Notes: generated from the letters alone by a model not told the origin. Positions 20,291-32,640 are shown, counted from the stretch's first letter. The stretch: 64,000 bases of DNA from Halicephalobus mephisto (GCA_009193035.1 SWDT01000686.1:84494-148493), one strand, 5' to 3'. Numbers and translations: made by a program.

Positions 20291-21060
20291 AATTAGGGGT
20301 AAAATATCTCTGGGGAGGAATTTTTGTACATTTTTTACGGTATACGGTAAGTGCCGATATGGACTCCGACTGCGAAAATTCCACTTTTCTCGATCCCCTG
20401 CTGTTTGCAGCTGTGATTAAAGGCATTGTTTATCAAACGGAGGTGATCAAATCGCCATATGCCGTAATCCCAGTCATTGTTTATCTTTTTTAAGAGGTCG
20501 AATAATTCTTTCAAGAGCTTGGAAAAATCCCCCTCTGTATGTTTAACGCATTTCGTATTTGAATTTTTAGTTATTCAAAATATCAGCTCAATTTTCTTCG
20601 GAAAAATAAAAATACGAGGTCATTGCCGAACAACAATCGAAACTGATTTATTTTTATGCCTCGAATATTTCGAGGACATTTTTCATGTGAATTTTTAAGA
20701 CGAATTATGAGTCTCTGAGTATCTCACTTACTTACCTCCGAACCTTGTTACTTCTGATTTCGCCGAACGAAACGGGGCTATTGTTGTCGATGACCTCTGA
20801 ATTATGATTATTGTGGCGTGAGATGAAAAATACGACGAAAAACTTCATCTGAGGCGAAAATTCGGAGAGCAATCAACTTTGAGTGAATCCTTTTAAAGGC
20901 GCTGATTACTTTTCGAGGTCGTTGCCATTGTCAAGGAATATGAAACAGTCATTGTATTCGTTTTCATGTCATTTTTGGAATTTAGTTACACAATCAAAGC
21001 TATCTGTTTTCAGTGTTATGATTTTCAAAGATTTATAAATTCATATATGAAAATCTAGAT
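20291..21060. other. unique non-coding island
   Basis: Bases 20320-20960 are clearly less AT-rich and non-repetitive. 'cattgtttatc' occurs twice (about 20425 and 20476), a forkhead-like TGTTTAT core. The 73-codon frame at 20477-20698 has no recognisable domain. It is a candidate regulatory island upstream of the GATA gene. Confidence 0.4.
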
Positions 21061-21579
21061 ATTATATAAGAAGTCAAGTACCTCATTTACTTTGATATCA
21101 AAGTTTCCGGATCCATATAGAAATACTATTTTTAAAAAACATTTTTCGATGAAGATATTCTGATATTGTTGTTTCAAAATATAAATTCATATATGAAAAC
21201 CAATTATAGAAAGTGGATATCTCATTTACTTTGATATCAAAGTTTCCGGATCCTTCTAGGAAGAATAAGTCTAAAAAGATCAATTACGAAATAACATAAC
21301 ATCATCTAAAATTCAAATTTTAGGATACTTCAGTTTCTAAAAACTTTTTAAAAAATCTTGTCGGGACCGTTTCGTGTAAAATTTTACTTTTAAATTTTGA
21401 AACTTTAGAATATTTTTTTAAAATTCTAATAATCTTCTAACATTAAGAATTCTGTTTTTTTAAATTTAGAAATTCCTCTCGAGACCGTTTCGTGCAAAAT
21501 TTTATTTTTAAATTTTGAAATCTTTTGAAATTTAGTGTTGAGGTTATTTTGCAGTATTTTTTTGATAATTATAATAATT
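21061..21579. repeat. dispersed repeats
   Basis: A tandem pair of about 150 bases with 'ttcatatatgaaaac' and 'tactttgatatcaaagtttccggatcc' (21040-21270) closely matches 16085-16320, in the last intron of the Cys-module gene. 'gggaccgtttcgtg' units follow (21360-21520). Confidence 0.65.
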
Positions 21580-21800
21580 TTTTTTTTTTGGAAATTTCTT
21601 GGACATTAATTGATTTGAATTTGCCAGGCTGCGCAACGATACGAGGGACTGACTAAATTGCGATTTGAGGAAAGTGTGTACACAGCAGGTGCTCACTTTG
21701 ATCAAAGGTACAACAACCCGACCGCAATTGGCCACTGACAATGAATCGCGCGACGGTGATGCCTGACAACAGACCTGTCTTGCTCTGATGAAATCAGTAG
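21580..21800. other. unique island containing a palindromic TCF/POP-1-like site
   Basis: A GC-richer, non-repetitive block. CTTTGATCAAAG at 21696-21707 is a perfect 12-bp palindrome; read on the minus strand it gives CCTTTGATC, the TCF/LEF consensus. It is a possible enhancer. Confidence 0.4.
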
Positions 21801-22089
21801 TGAACTCGATTGACTCATTTTAAGAAAAAAAAATTTTTTTTTTGTTTACTCAATTCAAGAAAATTTTTTCTTTTTCTGATAAATTTGATATTTTTTATTG
21901 TTTACTGTATCAGCAGATGTGATTTATCCCTCCTTTATCCTACGTGTCTGTTGAGTTTTCCGAGGGGAGCAATCAAATCAATGCGCGGATAAATGATGAA
22001 GGATGATCACTGGTTTTTATCCCTCTCTTTATTTTCGAAATCCGCAGTCGTCAAATGCACTGCAGATGAGGGAAATAGTCGCGATCAGA
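21801..22089. other. intergenic, no gene
   Basis: A T-rich stretch followed by a moderately complex patch (21900-22090). The 60-codon frame here is low complexity and is not called. Confidence 0.4.
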
Positions 22090-22740
22090 GCTGTCAATTT
22101 TTCGAAATCTTTGAAATTCGAATTAATTTGAACTGATTTCGAAGTAATGCAAGTTTGACATTTGGAAGTATTGATTTTGAACTTTGAATTCGAGTTTGAT
22201 GACGAACTTCGAACTGATTTTAGTCCGATGTTTGAAAATTTTTATTTAAAGTTTGATGTTTAAAAATTGTGATTTCGAATTTCGATTTTGATGTTTGAAA
22301 ATTACAATGTCGAAGTCCGATTTCGGTATTTGAAAATTGCGATTTCGAATTTCGATTCCGAATTATTTCGAGTTTGACGTTTGAAAATTTTTATTTAAAG
22401 TTTAATATTTAAAAATTGTGATTTCGAATTTCGATTTTGAGTTTGATTTTCGAAAATTTCAACTTCAAATTTTAACTTAAATGTTTGAAAACTTTGATTT
22501 CGAATTTCGATTTTGAGTTTGACGTTCGAAAATTTCGATTTCGAACTATTTCGAATCTGATGTTTGAAAATTTTTATTTTGAACTTTGATTTTGAGTTTC
22601 ATTTTTGAAATTTTGATTTCGAATTTTTGAATTCGAGTTCGACATCTGAAAAATCTGATTTTTAACCAATTCGAGTCCGGAAAATTCGAATTCAAACTTG
22701 ACTGTTAAGTTCGAAAATCGGAAGTTTTGAAAAATCGACA
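22090..22740. repeat. degenerate tandem repeat 'gatttcgaatttcgattttgag'
   Basis: Many imperfect copies of a 25-50 base unit built from 'tttgaaaatt', 'gatttcgaatttcg' and 'gagtttga'. No coding potential. Confidence 0.75.
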
Positions 22741-23084
22741 GCTTTGATCGCGATTATTTTTTATTTTTAATTCCTATTTCCAGTGATTTGTGAAGAGGAC
22801 ATCTTGCTGCCAACTGGAATTAGATTATTTTTATTTTTAATGCAAGAAAATCGATCCATTTTCGGCGTTAGTTATGATTCTTAGGATATTCATCGACGAT
22901 TTCATATGAAATTATTAACTTTGGAATTTTTACAGAAATTTTACTCTGTGTACCGTAATCCATAAATTTCTTCCATCCAGGAAAATTATAATTTAAAAAA
23001 ATTTCAAATCATAAAATCGAAATTTTAGGATACTGTAGTTTTTATCTGGTTCTAGAAATCCACATTGAAAATTTTTTGTTTATT

Positions 23085-23612
23085 TTTGATTTTCTAAAAT
23101 ATCATTATTATGATTATTTTCATCTAAAATAATAAACATTAAATTTTTTACTTTTTGGTCTCGATTGGAAAATTCTAAAATTTCATGTTGAGAGAATTTT
23201 ATAAAAAAATCATTTTTGCTTTTCTAAAATGTCATAATTATGATTATTTTCATCTAAAATAATAAACATTAAATTTTTTACTTTTTAGTCTCAATTGGAA
23301 AATTCTAAAAATTCATGTTGAGAAAATTTTATAAAAAAATCATTTTTGATTTTCTAAAATATCATTATTATGATTATTTTCGTCTAAAATAATAAACATT
23401 AAATTTTTTACTTTTTGGTCTTGATTGGAAAATTCTAAAATTTCATGTTGAGAGAATTTTATAAAAAAATCATTTTTGCTTTTCTAAAATATCATTATTA
23501 TGATTATTTTCGTCTAAAATAATAAACACTAATTTTCCTACTTTTTTGTCTTGATTGGAAAATTCTAAAATTTCATGTTGAGAGAATTTTATAAAAAAAT
23601 CATTTTTGCTTT
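23085..23612. repeat. tandem repeat, ~128-bp unit, four copies
   Basis: Copies begin near 23085, 23213, 23341 and 23471. Each has 'ttctaaaatatcattattatg', 'aataataaacattaaa' and 'catgttgagagaattttat'. Copies are highly similar, so the expansion is recent. Confidence 0.85.
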
Positions 23613-24184
23613 TCCTATAGTATGATTATTGCGCTGCTAGTCGTGTCTGCCAGAAATCAATCTTATTTTTGACTCAAATATGACTGCTGATTTCGTTCTG
23701 CGCGAGAGGACAGTTTTATTTCTTAGATTGACTCGTTTTTGTTCGACGACCGGGTCAACGAATAATACGCAAGAAAGCAGCAGCAGTCCCCGGTCAGTAA
23801 AGCTGTCAATCCCCCATTCTTGCCGGCTTTTCCTCAGCAACCATTTCTCGCGCGATATCTTTCTTCCTGTGATCTATTATTTGTCGGATAAATAAACCTT
23901 CTCTTTCCCTCTATTTTCTGCGCAGTATTTGTCTGAATTCTATAGGCTGTAATTTCCTTTTTTGGCATTTATTTATCATTCAAAATTGAGCTGTTTCCAT
24001 ATGCATGCAAGAGTCACTATTTCGCCAGAGTTAACAATGGAAAAACGGAGAATCAGTGCAGTTTGAAGTTTTTCCATTTTAAAATAATTCATATTTTTAT
24101 GAACCCAATTTCTTCCTTAGGACGTTTACCTTTTCTGATCCTTACAGTTTTCAAAAGTTTATCTTTTTAAAATTATTTTGTGCT
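23613..24184. other. unique non-coding island
   Basis: Bases 23630-23900 are GC-richer and non-repetitive. ORFs exist on both strands over the same bases (23637-23840 minus and 23680-23895 plus), which argues against either. Candidate regulatory DNA. Confidence 0.4.
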
Positions 24185-24880
24185 TAATTGTCGTTTTAGG
24201 TCATTTCAAAAATAAAAAAACTAGTCTAAAAGTAGTAAAAAATAAGAATAGGATTTATTTTTAATTATTACTATCTAGGCACTGTAGATAAAACTTGGAT
24301 TTGATGCATTTTGGTGATTTTTGGGATTGGATATAGTCAATGATATAGTGGAATTTAAACGCCAAGTCGCACTAGAAACAGGGCCAGAAAAACGGATTGT
24401 TACAGTTCATTTTCAAATTCTGACTCCAGATTCAGATTCTACAGGTTCTGGCACCCTATATTCTATACTTTTTGTTGGTATTTAAAAACTTCTAAATTCC
24501 GATTATCAACCTCCAAAGTATGATGTCAAATTTATAACTTAAAGACCTTATTACCTCATTTTAGATACTTTTTGTTCCAATTTCCAAAGTCTAGCATTAG
24601 TTTCAGAATCTAAAAGTTTGAGTACCCTATATTCAGTACTTTTTGCTAATGTTTGAAATTTTCTAAATTCTAATAATAAACCTCCAAAGTTCGACGTCAA
24701 ATATAGACTTACAGGTGTTATTATCTCGTTCTAAACAATTTTGATTAATATTCAGAAATTCCTAGATTCAAACAATCAACTTCCAAATATAATTTGGCAT
24801 TTGGAATTTGGAATTTAAGAGTCTGATTACCTTATATTTGACACTTTTTGTTCAATTTGGAATACATTTAAAAATTTAAT
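24185..24880 (-). repeat. dispersed repeat A, copy 3
   Basis: Same orientation as the copy at 5640-6270 and nearly identical in the core ('cgccaagtcgcactag'). It begins next to a 'tttaggtcatttcaaaaataaaaaaactagtctaaaag' hairpin-repeat arm, of which only short parts are quoted here. Confidence 0.8.
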
Positions 24881-25530
24881 ATAAAATGGAAAAAATTGGA
24901 TTATTTTTTGCGAAATAAGGGACTGAAAATCCTAAAGAACCAAGTATTGTACAGCTCAATTTTCATCATCAATGATTGAAAACAAGAAAGTACTTTGTTT
25001 GGTTCTTTTCCCTCTTCTGAGTCTTTCTGATTGGGGCTTGTGTTTCCAGCTGGCGTCTGCGCGGAGTGTTTTGACTCGTTCATCTATCTCTCCGCGTAAC
25101 CTCAATTGCTCCATCATTTGTCATTCTGTGATCGGTTCTGATTTAACCAACTATGTTCCATCTGTCGTTCTGTTTTCAATTTAATTGAATCGGACCCTTA
25201 TTATCATTGGTGGTCATGGTAGCAGGTGTGGACATGGGTTTTTACGCTCCTATGCCATTCTGGAATAAATGCAAACAAGAACGACCTGCATCGGTTTGCG
25301 AATGGCACGGAAGGTAGCGGAGAACCAGAGGCCAAAGTAAGCCGAGTCAAGCAGCCACAAGACTTTGTGGACAAATTGCGAAAGCCGCCTATTTATCACA
25401 CGGGAACGAAGCGGTTCATGTCATTGAGAATGGCATTCTTTATTCCTGATATGTGGTCTGCCGTACTTTATTGTGAAATGCCAGATCCATTCATTTTAAA
25501 GCTGGCAACAGTAAACTCGTTGACATAACG
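24881..25530. other. unique island with weak ORFs, no gene called
   Basis: Bases 24960-25530 are the longest GC-richer block of this gene desert. A 100-codon plus-strand frame (25226-25528) has ordinary amino-acid composition but no family I know. A second frame (MVAGVDMGFYAPMPFW, from about 25216) overlaps it. It could be a single exon of an unseen gene or an ultraconserved-type enhancer. Confidence 0.3.
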
Positions 25531-26389
25531 TTTCTGAATTTTCTATTTCTAAAATATCAAAAATTATAATATTTCTAAAATTTTCTATATTTTTAAAATT
25601 TCTAAAATGCTGTATAAATTTCGAATTTTTAGAAAATTTTCTCCAAGACTATTTCATGAAAATTTTTTTAATTTCTGAAGTTTTTTAGAATCTTAAATCT
25701 AAAATCTTCTAAATCTTGTAAGGATTTTTAAAATCCTGCAGAATTATCTTTAAATTTCTAATAAATTTTCTAAAAATTCCCTTCAGGACCATTTTGTAAA
25801 AATTTTTAGAATATTTTAGGATTTCTGAGATTGTTAAATTTCTAAAAATTCCCTTCAGGACTATTTTGTAAAAATTTTTAGAATATTTTAGGATTTCTGA
25901 AATTGTTAAATTTCTAATAAATATTTGAAAATTTTTATCAGAATTATTTCGTAAAATGTCTATTTTGACTTTTTATAGTATGATTTCGTGGTTGGCATTT
26001 AAATGTTAACATATCACATGGGTTAATCCCTGCTGTGTTTTTTTTGAATATCGTCTGTTTATGTGCACATCTGCTCCTGCTGGCCTTCTGTCTTTCGCAA
26101 CAATCCGGCCCAATCAGTGGAAATCCAGTCCTTCGTTCATTATTCGAAATTTATAAGTTTTGATTTTTTAATCATCATAAAAAATGTATTTTTTATTATT
26201 TCGAAATCGTTTTGGATAACTATATAGAGAATAATCAGCTCGTCGAAGAACATTTGTGTCCATTAAGATTTTTCGTTTTTTGAAGTCTATGTGGTCGAAG
26301 TCAGAATCAAAATCAAATTGAATTTTCGTACAATAATTGAGTAAAATGGTCGAATATTGCAAGCAGATTGCATATTTTAGTCTGACTTT
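25531..26389. other. intergenic, dispersed repeats
   Basis: Bases 25540-25970 hold several 'cccttcaggaccattttgtaaaa' type units. Bases 26000-26130 are a small unique patch. No gene is seen. Confidence 0.5.
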
Positions 26390-26570
26390 TATCTCGAATT
26401 ATTCGTTCGAATATTGCCAGCAACCTGCAGATTTTATTTTTTCTTAATTTAATGTTGCAAGCAACCTGCGGATTTTATTTTCTTTTTTTTTAAACTTAAT
26501 GTTGCAAGCAACCTGCAAATTTTTTTTAAACTTAATGTTGCAAGCAACCTGCGGATTTGACTTTGGGTTT
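26390..26570. repeat. TTGCAAGCAACCTGC tandem repeat
   Basis: Four copies of 'ttaatgttgcaagcaacctgcggatttt', a unit of about 40-60 bases. The same GCAA...TTGC theme occurs in arrays at 47745-48175 and 53415-53620. Confidence 0.75.
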
Positions 26571-27265
26571 GGTGTTGACTTATCTACGTGAATGTTACGA
26601 GTAAACTTTAAATTTCACTTAATGTCGATTTATCTACATAGACATTGGAAGCAAATTGAAAATTTTATTTTGATGTCGACCACTTTATGGATGTTGGTAC
26701 TGATTAACAAATGAGAAAAAAATGAAAATTCACTAGACAATCCGTCAATCCATATCTCGAGTTGTTAGATAGATTTAAAAGAAAGGAAGAAGCATTGTGT
26801 CAAGTCCAAATCACTCGTTTCTTTCTATCTTTCAAAGACAGAGCTCGGAGGTCTTGTGGTAACCTAATCTCTTATTGAAAATTTTCCTTTCGGTCGCGCT
26901 AACGTCCTCGTGTACACAACATCATATACACAATTCGCGAAATGTCCCTTGCCGTGTTTCGACCGGTCTGGCTCCTGAGTGTTCTTTCAGAATGCTAACA
27001 GTTTTATTTTACTGTAAAATTATCAACAAAATTAAAAATTACTGTTTTTTTTAAATATTTCAAATCTAATTTCGATAACATATTTCTTGACCTTTTATCA
27101 TGTTATTAAAAAAATCGAAAATTATTACGAAATCATCCCAAAATCAATTTTCTAATAATTTCAAAAAAAATTATAAAATTGATGTAAATTTTCTAATATT
27201 AGAATAAAATTAATCATTAAATTTATTATTTTTTAATTTTATTCTTAATTTTAAAAAAATGTAAA
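26571..27265. other. unique island then AT-rich sequence
   Basis: Bases 26740-27000 are non-repetitive and GC-richer, without a usable ORF. 27000-27260 is AT-rich. No gene is seen. Confidence 0.4.
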
Positions 27266-27269
27266 TTTG

Positions 27270-27700
27270 AAATTCCCGCGCAAATGAAAAATAAAAATAA
27301 AAAACGGTAAATCTGGCAATCAGTATCAAAATCGACTCGCGTTTTTTATTTCTTTTATGTTTACCCTAAAAATTTCTTAATTTTTAAATTTTTAAATTTT
27401 ACTTTTTTTAATTTTTAAATTTCTGCGTAAAAAAGAAATTTATAAAAATGGAAAAAACGGTAAATCTGGCAATCACTGAAATTGATTCATTTATTTTCAC
27501 TTACGTTTTTTTATTTTTTAACGATCCTAAAAGGTTCTAGAAATTCATAAAAATGTTTAATTTTTTACGATAATAATTTCAAAATTCCCGCGTAAAGAGA
27601 GAGAATTGTAAAAATGGAAAAAGTGGTAAATCTGGCAATTTTGAGAAAATCGACTCGCGTTTTTTTACTTTATTTTTATCCTAAAAATTTTTAAATTTTC
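27270..27700 (-). repeat. CGCGGGAATTT repeat cluster 2
   Basis: Three units containing 'aattcccgcg', 'atggaaaaa' and 'ggtaaatctggcaat', inverted relative to cluster 1. Confidence 0.75.
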
Positions 27701-27719
27701 ATTTTTGATTTTTTTAATA

Positions 27720-28140
27720 GTATGATTCAGATGAAACAAAGGTTTCTTAAGAAAACAACGAAAATGGATTTACGACCTTTAACGACTCCCGCGCGATGCT
27801 GTTTTAACACCATTTTTCGGACTTTAAATGCCTTATCACCACGGTTGATACTTGTTACTGATCCTTTGACTCTTTTTTCAAAGCCGACAGTCCATAACCA
27901 GAAGGCTAGGTGACCTTGAATGACCGAGGTTATTCGTGTTTCTCTCTTCCGAAATTGCTGTTGTCTGCGCGAACACATCACTGCAAGGATCGTTGTTGTC
28001 ATTTGGAATAGGAGGGAATGGGCTATTTAAAATCGAACCTCTAACAACCGACATACCGAATGATAGTCGGATAGCCCGATTTTTGCCGGGGAAAATTTTT
28101 AGTTTTTTAGTAACAAATACAGTTGTCCATTTTTTGAAAT
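27720..28140. other. unique island with nuclear-receptor-like site
   Basis: A GC-richer, non-repetitive block. TGACCTTGA at 27911-27919 is the reverse complement of TCAAGGTCA, the monomer site of NR5A/FTZ-F1-type receptors. ORFs on both strands overlap and are not called. Confidence 0.35.
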
Positions 28141-28164
28141 TTTATTTTTAAAATTAAAAATTTG

Positions 28165-28665
28165 GACTTTTTAATGTTGAAATTTCAAATTCTAAATCTG
28201 CAATTTGGAAAAGTTGAATTTGGATTTTTCGATATTGGACTTAGAAATTTGGAATTTGATGTTGAATTTTCGAATTCTAACTTCTAATTTCGGACTTTTT
28301 AATGTTTGATTTTTAATTTCGATTTTTCGAATTCCAACTTTTTGAATTCTAACTTCTAATTTCGGACTTTTTAATTTCAATTTTTCGAATTCTAACTTTC
28401 AAATTCCAACTTTTTGAATTCTAACTTCTAATTTCGGACTTTTTAATGTTTGATTTTTGATTTCAATTTTTCGAATTCTAACTTTTTGAATTCCAACTTT
28501 TGATTTCGAAATTTTTGAAGTAGAATTTGGATTTTGTGATTTTTAATTTTGGACTTCTACTTTTGAATTTTTGATGTTGAAGTTGCAATTTTGAAATTTT
28601 TGATTTTCGATTTTGGAACTTAATTTGGACTTTGATTTTTGAATTAATTCGAAAAATGAAAAATT
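28165..28665. repeat. tandem repeat 'ttcgaattctaactt'
   Basis: Many imperfect copies of a 35-60 base unit ('aatttcggactttttaatg', 'ttcgaattctaacttt'). Non-coding. Confidence 0.75.
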
Positions 28666-28672
28666 GGCATTT

Positions 28673-29004
28673 TTAGTACCAACTGATCCGAATTGGAAAA
28701 AATCGGGTGCGCGGATTTCTGTGAGCTCTGAACATCATTGAGTCCATTGCTTGCTGAGAAAACAAAGAAGTTCCGGGGAAGAATGACCTGCCTCCAACAG
28801 CGGCATTATTATTTGGCATTGATAGAGGAAAACCATTCGCGAATGAATTTTCGCCACTGCTGTTAGAAAACGACATAGGTCTGACCATTACCCTTTGTCC
28901 GAATTATTGATTAACGACCTCTTTGTGCTCCAAGAGGATTGGATCCTTGCATGATTGCCGTTTCCTCCGCCCACTGCATCCATGATTACAGTTCTGCGCG
29001 ACAT
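28673..29004 (-). other. possible coding fragment, two overlapping frames
   Basis: Within a GC-richer island, a 38-codon minus frame (29004-28888) ends in TAATG, and a 71-codon frame (28888-28673) starts at that ATG. The second is rich in Ser/Asn/Gly (SFSNSSGENSFANG) and looks like the disordered part of a regulatory protein. It could be one exon of an unseen gene, a frameshifted remnant or regulatory DNA. Confidence 0.25.
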
Positions 29005-29069
29005 TTCTCTGTTTCCTAATGAGTATCAGTCCACTTGCGAACAACTGTTCTTGTCGACCTATATCGGCG

Positions 29070-29345
29070 CGAAAATCTCATAATTTTAGTATTTTTAACT
29101 TATTGTAGATAATAGAAAAAATAGGATATTTTAACAAGAATATTATAAATGAAACCATGAGTTTTTACGAAATAATCCCGACGCGAAAATCTCATAATTT
29201 TTAGTATTTTTAATTTATTGTAGATAATAGGAAAAATTAAATATTTTAACAACAATATTATAAGCCATAGATTTCCTACTAAATAATCCCGACGCGAAAA
29301 TCTCATAATTTTAGTATTTTTAAATTTGGTTATTAAATTATTCAA
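29070..29345. repeat. tandem repeat, ~113-bp unit, three copies
   Basis: Units starting near 29070, 29180 and 29290 with 'gcgaaaatctcataatttta' and 'ttgtagataatag'. The minus-strand ORF here is repeat-derived. Confidence 0.8.
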
Positions 29346-29529
29346 TTTAATTTTTTCTATTGTTTACAAGAATAACTAACAATAGTATGAGTAAAACTAT
29401 GTGTGAATTTATTACGAAATGGTTCCGATGAGAATTTTTGAAAAGTTAGAAACAAAAATATCTTACGTGATAATTTCGATTTTTCGTGATTGGTATTTTG
29501 CAATTTTAAATGACTTTGAGATTGTTTTT

Positions 29530-30070
29530 GTATATGAATTTAGGACTTTTTATATCAGATTATACAGGGTATCTAGACCCCCATTCACCCTCTAATATTG
29601 ATTTTCATTATGAAATTATAAATATTATGGAAATCTTAATCTTAGAATATCTTCATTAAAAACTTTTTTTAAATATATTTTTTCTATATCGATTTAGGAC
29701 TTTTTATATCAGATTATATAGGGTATCTAGACCCCCATTCACCCTCTGGTATTGATTTTCATTATGAAATTATAAATATTTCAAAAATCATAACTTCAAA
29801 ATTTCATCAAAACTTTTTTTAAATATATTTTTTCTATATCGATTTGGAACTTTTTACACCATGTTACACAGGGTATCTAGACCTCCTATATAATCTTTAG
29901 GATTGATTTTCATATATGAAATTATAATTATTATGGAAATCTTAATCTTAGAATATCGTCATTAAAAATTGTTTTTGAAGTATAATCTTCTTAGACAAAT
30001 TTAAGAATTTTTATATTAGGATATATGGGGTACCTGGTCTCTTGTACAATCTTTAGGGATGATTTTCACA
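29530..30070. repeat. tandem repeat, ~155-bp unit, four copies
   Basis: Copies start near 29535, 29690, 29844 and 30000. Each has 'actttttatatcagatta', 'gggtatctagaccccc' and 'attttcat..atgaaatt'. The last copy is diverged. Confidence 0.8.
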
Positions 30071-30424
30071 TAAAATTAAAAATAAATATTTAAAAATTCC
30101 CAACTAAAAATATCGTTTATTTCGGAACATCAATAATTCGACTGATATGAAATTATTCATCAACTACAGTAATCCAATTAATTTATTTTAAGTTTTTAAA
30201 CATATTAAATTTAAATAATAATAATTTTATTTTTTAAATTTTTCAATAAATTAAATTTAAATATTATTTTATTTTTTTAATTTTTAAAGAAATTGAATTT
30301 AAATAATAATTATTTTATTTTTTTAATTTTTAAACAAATTAAATTCAAATAATTATTATTTTGTTTTTTTAATTTTTAAAGAAATTAAATTCAAATAATT
30401 ATTATTTTGTTTAAAATTTTTTAA

Positions 30425-30645
30425 ATTCTCCCTACGGCTGTCATTGATAAAGAATGTTTACACGTTGTCAGTTTTTTTCACTGTTATTGGCATTCGGTTC
30501 TTTGAGAAATAGTGCTTAATGTTATTGCGGACGACGTAAACGAAAGACCAAAGCAGCAAATAAGCCTCGGTCTTCATCGCTTTCTGACCGAACTAAATAG
30601 TTAAAATTGCCCCATCAGCATTCAATTACAGCTGCAGCTTTGTGG
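30425..30645. other. unique non-coding island
   Basis: A GC-richer block without an ORF. It contains a GATA core (ATTGATAAAG, about 30444) and a forkhead-like TGTTTAC (about 30456), plus CAGCTGCAGC (about 30631). Candidate enhancer upstream of the GATA gene. Confidence 0.4.
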
Positions 30646-30784
30646 AAAAAATTGTTTTTTTAAAACGAAAATTTTAAAAAATGATTTTTAAAATCAAAGA
30701 AATTTAGATAAATAATAACAATTATTAATTCAAAAATACTTGATGAAAATATGCTGTAAACTATGGGGGAATATTAAGTACGGG

Positions 30785-31150
30785 TCAGAAATGTCAATTT
30801 CGAAGTTTTAAAGCAAATTTCGAAATTTTTAATCGAACTTTTTTAATCAAATTTCGAAATTTTTAATCGAATTTCGAAGTTTTTAATTGAAGTTTTAAAT
30901 AAAATTTCGAAATTTTAAATAAAATTTTGAACTTTTTAATAGAATTTCGAACTTTTTAATCAAATTTCGAAGTTTTTAATAGAATTTCGAAGTTTTAAAT
31001 AAAATTTTGAACTTTTTAATAAAATTTTGAATTTTTTAATAAAATTTTAATTTTCTAAAGTGAATTTCGAAATTTTTAATTTTCGAATTTTTAACTTTTG
31101 AATTGATTTCGAATTGAATTTTAGTGAATTTTTAATTCGAAATTTGATTA
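30785..31150. repeat. tandem repeat 'tttcgaagtttttaat'
   Basis: About 18-base units ('aaatttcgaagtttttaatcg' type) in 15 or more imperfect copies. Confidence 0.75.
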
Positions 31151-31669
31151 CTTTGAAAAATCGATAATTTTGGTCTAAGTTAATTTTCGAGTTAGGTCAT
31201 ATATTTTTATTTTACTTTAAAAAAAATTCGATAACATCTTAATTTAAAAGTCATATGTCTGTCAATTTGAAAAGATATAGTCTGATTTTTTATTTTTTCT
31301 TCCTTATTGTACGCCAATCAACTCAAATTCGAAAAATCGGACCTCTGACAGCTTGAGCAGAAGCGATAAACGCAGCTGTCGCGCAATTTTTCGATAAGAT
31401 TGTTTGTCTATGGTCTTATCAGAGTTTTCTTAGACGAAAATTCGTGCTTCCATTGTCACGGAATTTTTATCAAAAATTCTAAACTGTAAAAAATTTTTTT
31501 TAATCAAAAATTCCAGTGTAAAAATTATTTTTAAAATTTTTACGATGTTAGATTTTTTAAAATACTTTTTTTAGAATTTAATTATTTTAGAATAAGTATT
31601 TTTAATAATTGTATTAGTCGTCAAAATGATCTAGATACTAAAAAGACCAGTAAAAAGGTGGAAATTAGG
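31151..31669. other. intergenic
   Basis: A small unique patch at 31310-31450; the rest is AT-rich and includes part of a 'gaccagtaaaaag' hairpin-repeat arm. No gene is seen. Confidence 0.4.
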
Positions 31670-32010
31670 CTGCAGAACTTTGATTTTGAAAGTTTTTTTC
31701 GATTTTTTAATTTTTAATTATTATTTTAAATTATTTTTAAAAAATCAATAAAAAATTGAAAATTAAGTTATAAGTGATTTGATTTCGTTGATTTACATAA
31801 ATTTTGAAAGTTTTTTTCGATTTTTTAATTATTAAATTATTATTTTAAATTATTTTAAAAAATCAATAAAAAATTGAAAATTAGGTTATAAGATCTTTGA
31901 TTTCGTTGATTTACATAAATTTTGGAAGTTTTTTTTTTCGATTTTTTAATTATTAAATTATTATTTTAAATTATTTAAAAAAAATCAATAAAAAAGTAGA
32001 ATAATTTTTA
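31670..32010. repeat. tandem repeat, ~120-bp unit, three copies
   Basis: Units with 'gaaagtttttttcgatttttta' (part) and 'tgatttcgttgatttacataa'. Non-coding. Confidence 0.75.
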
Positions 32011-32399
32011 CTTTCTTGATTCATATGATTTTCGAAATTTTTTATTTCAGTCTTTTCATTTTTGATTGTTATTTTAAAAACGAAAAAACTTTAAAAAAAA
32101 GAAAGATTTTTAAAAATTTAAAAAAAAATTTAAAAATTTAAAAATTTAAAATTAAAAAAAAAATTCGTTATGGGATGTTTGATTTTCTAAAACAATTCCT
32201 CCCTGGGGCATTTGGTCCTTTATTTCGTAATGATTAGGTTTTTGTAGATTATTATTTTTATTATGATTAATATGTTTGAAAAAATTCCACAAAATCGAAA
32301 ATTTTTGTAATCATGTATTTCGTAATATAACTACATCTGGAAGCAGACTTTTGAAAATTCTTTTATATAAAAAATGGAGGTTCTTTTATCTTCCAACAA

Positions 32400-32640
32400 A
32401 AGTAATCTATCGATATAGGAAAATTGCCGCGCTTTCCTCAGGCACTCAGCGGCAAGCTCGAAGGGACAGTCATTCGAATGGCCAACTACCCGTAAATCGG
32501 CCTTGTCCGGAACTGCCTAGCAATGCCATTTCTTTCCCGCAATCTCTGTTCATTGCTTATTCAATCCTGTGCATATGTTCCTCTCCAGTTCGTCAGCTTA
32601 TCATTTTTCCTAAGTTCAGGGATAAATAATAGTTAATTCA
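32400..32640. other. unique island with a possible isolated exon
   Basis: On the plus strand, TTTCCTCAG (ending about 32440) followed by an open 50-base stretch and GTAAAT would define a tiny exon reading ALSGKLEGTVIRMANYP. No partner exon is evident. The longer ORF 32276-32629 uses another frame. I record it as unproven. Confidence 0.25.
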
